From an uncultured Collinsella sp. (lineage in GTDB: Bacteria; Actinomycetota; Coriobacteriia; Coriobacteriales; Coriobacteriaceae), in assembly GCA_934654765.1 (NCBI GenBank), contig CAKUGX010000082.1:1-8933 (forward strand): a DNA stretch of 8,933 nt, in the 5' to 3' direction. The translations under genes and the position numbers were made by a program. Of the stretch, positions 6,142-8,933 are shown in pieces; the first letter of the stretch is position 1; every line of letters starts with the position of its first letter. Below the pieces are notes generated by a model. It was not told where the DNA came from and did not search any database. It saw only the letters and a program-made list of their open reading frames with translations.

Positions 6142-7044
6142 ATGGATCGCAAAAAAGCAATCGCGCTCTCGTTTTCCGTTCCCGTCGCATGGGGCTTTTC
6201 GTACCCCCTCATGAAGATCGGCATGGACAGCATGAACGCCACGAGCATCGTTGCGCTGCGCTGCATCATCGCCTTTGTGGCCTGCCTGCTGCTCTTCCAC
6301 AAGCACGCGCTGCGCATCAACCGCGACCTCATGGTTCGCGCCGCCATCATCGGCGCCATCATGGCAACCGAGCTCACCTGCATGTGCTTGGGCTCCAGCC
6401 TTACCTCCGCCTCCACCGCCGGCTTTTTGCAGAGCCTGACGGTCGTGATCGTGCCGTTTGCCAACGCCGCCCTGCTGCGTCGCGCCCCCGAGCGCAAGGT
6501 ACTCATCGGCACCGCCATCGTCACCTGCGGTATGCTGCTGCTCTCGGGTGCCGACTTTACCAGCCTGAATCCCGGCGCGATCATCATGTTGCTCTCAGCC
6601 TTTATCTATGCCAGCCACATCATTGTGGCGAAGCGCTTTGTCGAAGATGTCGACCCGCTGGCTCTGGGCGTTTGGCAGCTGGGCTTTGGCGGCCTGTTCT
6701 CGGGCATCGCCGCGTTCGTCTTTGGCGGCTTCACGCTTCCCAGCACGCCCAACGAAATCGTCGTGGTCGTCGCGCTCGCACTCATCTGCTCTGCCTACGG
6801 CTTTATCACCCAGACGCTCGTGCAGCCCCACGTGCCCGCCGAGACCACCGGCTTTGCCTTCTCGCTGGAGCCGGTCTGCTCCGCCGTCTTCTCGTTCTTC
6901 CTGGTCGGCGAGGTCCTGAGCCCCATCGCCTTCTTTGGCGCCGCCCTCATCCTCACCGGCGTGATGGTGGCAACCGTCGAGCTCCCGCGCCTTCGCTCGC
7001 AAGGACACGCTCACATGGCAGGAGCGCCCGAGCGCGTCTCGTAG
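6142..7044 (+). CDS. EamA-family (DMT superfamily) transporter
   Basis: Drug/metabolite transporter superfamily protein of 300 residues, the usual length, with about ten helices in two EamA repeats. Repeat one runs from about 6 to 135 (AWGFSYPLMKIGMDS, VALRCIIAFVACLLLF, GFLQSLTVVIVPFANAALL). Repeat two runs from about 145 to 280 and ends with the highly typical SLEPVCSAVFSFFLVGEVLS and FFGAALILTGVMVA. Such proteins export amino acids, purines or other metabolites, or import them; the substrate is not readable here. The ATG at 6142 is preceded by AAAGGAG at four bases. The gene diverges from the LysR regulator, its probable controller. A small inverted repeat follows before ung, but no strong terminator. 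Confidence 0.92.
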   Translation: MDRKKAIALSFSVPVAWGFSYPLMKIGMDSMNATSIVALRCIIAFVACLLLFHKHALRINRDLMVRAAIIGAIMATELTCMCLGSSLTSASTAGFLQSLTVVIVPFANAALLRRAPERKVLIGTAIVTCGMLLLSGADFTSLNPGAIIMLLSAFIYASHIIVAKRFVEDVDPLALGVWQLGFGGLFSGIAAFVFGGFTLPSTPNEIVVVVALALICSAYGFITQTLVQPHVPAETTGFAFSLEPVCSAVFSFFLVGEVLSPIAFFGAALILTGVMVATVELPRLRSQGHAHMAGAPERVS

Positions 7045-7070
7045 ACCCCACTCTTCATGCAGCCGCGGCA

Positions 7071-7116
7071 TAAAGGCAACCGGTGCGCCTTTACAATAGA
7101 TGCCAACAGAGCATCT
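7071..7116 (+). promoter_or_regulatory. Two short hairpins and a possible -10 box before ung
   Basis: TAAAGGC (7071-7077) pairs with GCCTTTA (7087-7093), and AGATGC (7098-7103) pairs with GCATCT (7111-7116). TACAAT at 7092-7097 overlaps the first repeat and matches a -10 box well, but the -35 position (7069-7074) is poor. The first hairpin may instead be a weak terminator of the EamA gene. The second would lie in the ung leader, just before AAAGGAG at 7122-7128. Confidence 0.3.
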
Positions 7117-7132
7117 GCCGTAAAGGAGCCCC

Positions 7133-7858
7133 ATGGACACCGCAACTCGCGACCGCAACATAGCAACTTGGTTGGGCGATGCGCCGCAGCCGGTACGTGA
7201 CACAACGAACCAGCTGCTCGAGCGCATCGCCCTTTTACGTGCCGAGCAAACCATCTACCCGGCACAAGACGACATCCTCAATGCCCTCGCCTATACGCCG
7301 GCCAACCAGGTCAAGGTTATCATCTTGGGTCAAGACCCCTATCACGGACCCAACCAGGCAATGGGGCTGTCGTTCTCGGTCCCCGCGTCGCAAACCAAGT
7401 TGCCGCCGAGCCTGCGCAACATTTACAAGGAGCTCAATGCCGATCTAGGCTGCCCCATTCCCGCCACGGGAGACCTAACCCCATGGGCACAACAGGGCGT
7501 CCTGCTTCTCAACACCACGCTCACCGTGCGCGAGCATGCCGCCAATTCGCACGCCAAGCTGGGCTGGAGCACGCTGACCGACTACGTCATCGAGCACTGC
7601 TGCCAGCTGCCCCAGCCGGTAGTCTTTTTGGCATGGGGTCGCTTTGCCCAGCAGATGGTCGAAGGCAAGCTCGCCGCGACCGGCGCGGGCAAGGCAACCG
7701 GCAAGTTCTGCCTGGCCTCTACGCACCCTTCGCCGCTTTCGGCCAACCGTGCCACGGCAGAACTCCCCGCTTTTATGGGGTCGCGTCCCTTCTCGGCAGC
7801 CAATCGGCTACTCGAACAGCGCGGCTCGATCCCCGTCAACTGGACTTGCCTCGGCTAA
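7133..7858 (+). CDS. ung: Uracil-DNA glycosylase, family 1
   Basis: Removes uracil from DNA by hydrolysing the N-glycosidic bond, starting base-excision repair of deaminated cytosine and misincorporated dUMP. The 241-residue protein carries every family 1 motif: the water-activating loop GQDPYHG (66-72, catalytic Asp68), MGLSFSV (77-83), the uracil-recognition strand LLLNTTLTV (124-132, Asn127), FLAWGRFAQ (165-173) and the intercalation loop HPSPLSA (198-204, His198). After that loop the sequence NRATAELPAFMGSRPFS replaces the usual HRGFFGCKPFS-like segment, about six residues longer. The ATG at 7133 has AAAGGAG four bases upstream. Expression is probably from its own promoter, although read-through from the EamA gene is possible. 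It ends 15 bp before a strong terminator. Confidence 0.96.
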   Translation: MDTATRDRNIATWLGDAPQPVRDTTNQLLERIALLRAEQTIYPAQDDILNALAYTPANQVKVIILGQDPYHGPNQAMGLSFSVPASQTKLPPSLRNIYKELNADLGCPIPATGDLTPWAQQGVLLLNTTLTVREHAANSHAKLGWSTLTDYVIEHCCQLPQPVVFLAWGRFAQQMVEGKLAATGAGKATGKFCLASTHPSPLSANRATAELPAFMGSRPFSAANRLLEQRGSIPVNWTCLG

Positions 7859-7873
7859 AAATCGATACATCAA

Positions 7874-7907
7874 AAACGCGCCCGACGGCTTTCCATCGGG
7901 CGCGTTT
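7874..7907. terminator. Bidirectional rho-independent terminator
   Basis: A perfect 12-bp stem, AAACGCGCCCGA (7874-7885) with TCGGGCGCGTTT (7896-7907), has a 10-base loop and T-rich ends on both strands. It separates ung from the convergent short-chain dehydrogenase gene, whose stop codon begins one base beyond the stem. Confidence 0.9.
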
Positions 7908-7908
7908 C

Positions 7909-8589
7909 CTATTCGGGCCAAATAAATTGTGTGCGGCCGGCCTCGCCGCCATCGATCAGCAGGCTCTGCCCGGTCATAAAACGGTTGGTCACGCCCACAA
8001 AGTAGATCCACTCGGCGATCTCTTGCGCCGTTGCCCAGCGTTTAAGCGGCGTGAGCTCCATAATCTGGTTCCACAGGCGTTCGTCTTCCATCACGCAACG
8101 GTTGAGCGGCGTGATAACGCCGCCCGGGTCCACACTGTTGGCGATGGCCTGCGGCGCCAGGCGGTTTGCAAGGTTCTTGGTGTAGGCGATAACGCCACCC
8201 TTGCTGGCAGCATAGGCGGGAAACTCCGATCCCGTATGTCCGCTCGCCGACCCCACATTGACCACGGATTGGATAGCAGGCGCTGGCTTGGCGGCAAGCC
8301 CCTCTCCCACAAAGGCGTAGCGCTCGGTCACGTTGATGGTGCCACGCAGGTTGGCGGCAATGTCATCGGCCGAATCCTGTACACCGGCAACGTTCACGAT
8401 TACCTGAGGCTCAAGGTCGCCTGGAAACGAGTTAGGCTCGCGGACATCAACGATCAGATGGCGGTAGCGCTCGTGTTCGATCGCCGCCGGAAGCAGATCA
8501 AAGCCCACGACCTCGTGACCCTCGTCCAAAAAGCGCTGCGCACACGCGGTTCCGATACCGCCCGAGGCGCCCGTGATCAAAACCCGCAT
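7909..8589 (-). CDS. Short-chain dehydrogenase/reductase (SDR)
   Basis: Classical SDR oxidoreductase of 226 residues, slightly shorter than the usual 245-260. It has a Rossmann fold with the nucleotide-binding TGASGGIG (6-13), NVAG (66-69), an active-site serine in NVGSASG (Ser114 or Ser116), the catalytic pair Tyr126/Lys130 in YAASK, and PGGVITPL (155-162) near the substrate loop. It ends with the family-typical LLIDGGEA. Asp31 after the second strand (GFDLL) favours NAD(H) over NADP(H). The annotation 3-oxoacyl-ACP reductase is common for such proteins, but the substrate (a sugar, steroid or other alcohol) is not determined. AAGGAG precedes the ATG by five bases and overlaps the stop codon of the upstream transporter gene, so the two are cotranscribed. 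Confidence 0.92.
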   Translation of the reverse strand: MRVLITGASGGIGTACAQRFLDEGHEVVGFDLLPAAIEHERYRHLIVDVREPNSFPGDLEPQVIVNVAGVQDSADDIAANLRGTINVTERYAFVGEGLAAKPAPAIQSVVNVGSASGHTGSEFPAYAASKGGVIAYTKNLANRLAPQAIANSVDPGGVITPLNRCVMEDERLWNQIMELTPLKRWATAQEIAEWIYFVGVTNRFMTGQSLLIDGGEAGRTQFIWPE

Positions 8590-8598
8590 ACTTGCTCC

Positions 8599-8933
8599 TT
8601 AGGCAGTCGCGTGGCGCTCGAGGTACTCGGAGCCCACATTCTCGCGCTCCCAGCCACGCACGACCTTGTAGCCCACGGGGCTCAGGAAGACCTCGCACAG
8701 CAGCTCGGCAACGGCGCCGGTCAGCGAGCACATAAGGACCTGCACCCAGGTCCAACCAAAGAACGTGTGGCTCACCACAATGGCAAAGACCAGGTTGTCA
8801 ATGAACTGGCCAATGCCCGTGGACACATAGGAGCGGAAGGCAAAGCTCGCAAAGTTATTCTTTTTGAGCATGCGGCCGAGCGACTGGTTGAGCGTGGAGT
8901 TGACCACGGCAGAGGTGAGCATGGCCAGCGACG
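8599..8933 (-). CDS. VUT/YhhQ-family queuosine-precursor transporter, 3' part
   Basis: C-terminal part of an integral membrane protein of the Vut_1 (YhhQ) family, whose characterised members import queuosine precursors such as preQ0 or preQ1 for tRNA modification. About 110 residues are visible; the frame stays open through the window edge (codons Ser-Leu-Ala precede the first visible Met), so the start lies beyond 8933. Family features seen are NSTLNQSLGRMLKK, FRSYVSTGIGQFIDNLVFAI with the conserved R-x3-S-T and D-N residues, and two hydrophobic helices. The tail VRGWERENVGSEYLERHATA is charged and cytoplasmic. The TAA stop is nine bases before the SDR start. Family assignment is good; the transported precursor is inferred from relatives. 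Confidence 0.85.
   Translation of the reverse strand, partial: SLAMLTSAVVNSTLNQSLGRMLKKNNFASFAFRSYVSTGIGQFIDNLVFAIVVSHTFFGWTWVQVLMCSLTGAVAELLCEVFLSPVGYKVVRGWERENVGSEYLERHATA

Noticed and set aside
6189..7073. 294-codon Arg/His-rich + strand frame overlapping the EamA gene
   Set aside because: It is the +2-shifted reading of a clear transporter gene; the composition is arginine-rich noise with no start site.

Overview
The window is about 9 kb of ordinary, densely packed bacterial chromosome with GC-rich coding sequence and strong AAGGAG-type ribosome binding sites. Codon use, gene content (an RsmJ-type and an RlmA-type rRNA methyltransferase, a MATE exporter, a LysR/EamA pair, a family 1 uracil-DNA glycosylase) and general look suggest a gut Actinomycetota of the class Coriobacteriia, such as a Collinsella-like organism. 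That placement is an inference from appearance; no rRNA or marker gene in the window settles it.

Layout. Positions 1-97 hold a run of hairpins ending in a rho-independent terminator, possibly the tail of a structured RNA or mobile element that begins outside the window. A GNAT acetyltransferase (- strand) and a 98-residue Cys-rich protein (+) diverge from an intergenic region that carries an 8-bp inverted repeat. Next come rsmJ (-) and, just upstream of it, a 47-codon single-helix membrane protein (-) with a near-perfect ribosome binding site. A four-helix membrane protein (+) and rlmA (-) converge on a shared terminator. The spacer between rlmA and the divergent MATE gene carries two tandem copies of a 26-bp repeat, and a weaker relative of the same sequence lies just past the 3' end of rlmA.

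The MATE exporter (+) converges on a LysR regulator (-). The LysR gene diverges from an EamA-family drug/metabolite transporter (+) across 158 bp holding a T-N11-A dyad, the classic arrangement of a LysR protein controlling its neighbour. The ung gene follows on the + strand and ends at a strong terminator shared with a convergent operon. That operon (- strand) consists of a queuosine-precursor-type (VUT/YhhQ) transporter, cut off by the window edge, followed by a short-chain dehydrogenase.

I found no CRISPR array, tRNA, rRNA, defence island or phage module, and no clearly new multi-gene system. The items most worth a second look are the 26-bp repeats around rlmA, the multi-hairpin start of the window, the short membrane-protein gene upstream of rsmJ, and a roughly six-residue insertion after the DNA-intercalation loop of Ung.
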